The notes beneath the pieces were generated by a model that saw only the letters and a program-made list of their open reading frames with translations, made no database searches and had not been told where the DNA came from. From Eubacteriales bacterium (GTDB lineage Bacteria > Bacillota_A > Clostridia > Lachnospirales > Lachnospiraceae), in the NCBI GenBank assembly GCA_030527765.1, contig JAUNAE010000063.1, forward strand, positions 1 to 13,038: a DNA stretch of 13,038 bases, read 5' to 3'. A program made the position numbers and the translations under genes. Below, in pieces: positions 12,991 through 13,038 of this stretch (within the stretch, counting starts at the first letter, position 1; every line of letters begins with the position of its first letter).

Positions 12991-13038
12991 TTAATTATAT
13001 TTACGTTTTCTTGCGGCTTCAGATTTTTTCTTACGACG
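12991..13038 (-). CDS. C-terminal end of an unidentified protein with a basic tail (partial)
   Basis: The minus strand is open from the window edge to a TAA at 12993-12991, reading RRKKKSEAARKRKYN. A strong terminator lies 9 nt downstream, which is the spacing expected after a real gene end. The other two frames close quickly or lack such context. Lys/Arg-rich tails occur on many RNA-binding and ribosomal proteins, but 15 residues do not allow identification. Confidence 0.5.
   Translation of the reverse strand, partial: RRKKKSEAARKRKYN

Noticed and set aside
1..13038. CRISPR arrays, tRNA or rRNA genes, insertion sequences, prophage or toxin-antitoxin genes
   Set aside because: No regularly spaced repeats, tRNA-like cloverleaf, transposase or integrase motifs, or terminal inverted repeats were seen on either strand.

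Overview
The window looks like a chromosomal segment of an anaerobic Firmicute, most likely a gut Lachnospiraceae-type clostridium. This rests on the biotin-dependent Na+-pump decarboxylase cluster, the IspH variant with its NHPEV...GWC segment, adjacent cmk-ispH, AGGAGG-type ribosome binding sites and moderate GC. The family-level assignment is inference; no rRNA or other marker is present. Every supported gene is on the minus strand, so transcription runs from high to low coordinates. There is no sign of phage, insertion sequence, CRISPR, tRNA or rRNA, and no clear horizontal transfer.

Layout in the direction of transcription. (1) 13038-12991: lysine/arginine-rich C-terminal tail of an unidentified protein, followed by an intrinsic terminator (12981-12952). 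(2) 12932-9142: a tight cluster of cardiolipin synthase (cls), a YkuE-like metallophosphoesterase, and the condensin accessory genes scpA and scpB. (3) 9082-8285: a zinc-dependent phospholipase C-family protein behind a hairpin. (4) 8284-7984: a 300-base control region. It holds a sigma-A-type promoter with a perfect 16-bp palindrome in its spacer, a long leader with a 13-bp stem-loop, and a candidate 38-codon small ORF ending 2 nt before the next gene. (5) 7983-2631: a five-gene biotin-dependent decarboxylase/Na+ pump operon, made up of an MmdA-like carboxyltransferase, an unusually long OadG-like subunit, a free biotin carrier protein, the OadB-type membrane pump and an OadA-type carboxyltransferase without its own biotin domain. 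(6) 2562-1: after another hairpin, a HI0933/BaiN-family flavoprotein, cytidylate kinase (cmk) and ispH, which runs off the left edge.

The functional centre is the decarboxylase operon. Known members of these families move a carboxyl group from oxaloacetate (OadA type) or a carboxyacyl-CoA (MmdA type) onto biotin on a carrier protein. OadB then decarboxylates carboxybiotin and exports Na+. This operon encodes two different carboxyltransferases but only one carrier and one pump. It could therefore act as a two-substrate Na+ pump, or as a transcarboxylase linking oxaloacetate/pyruvate to an acyl-CoA pair. The MmdA-like subunit departs from canonical motifs, so its substrate is open. The most unusual items are the secreted-domain extension on the OadG subunit and the control region in front of the operon.
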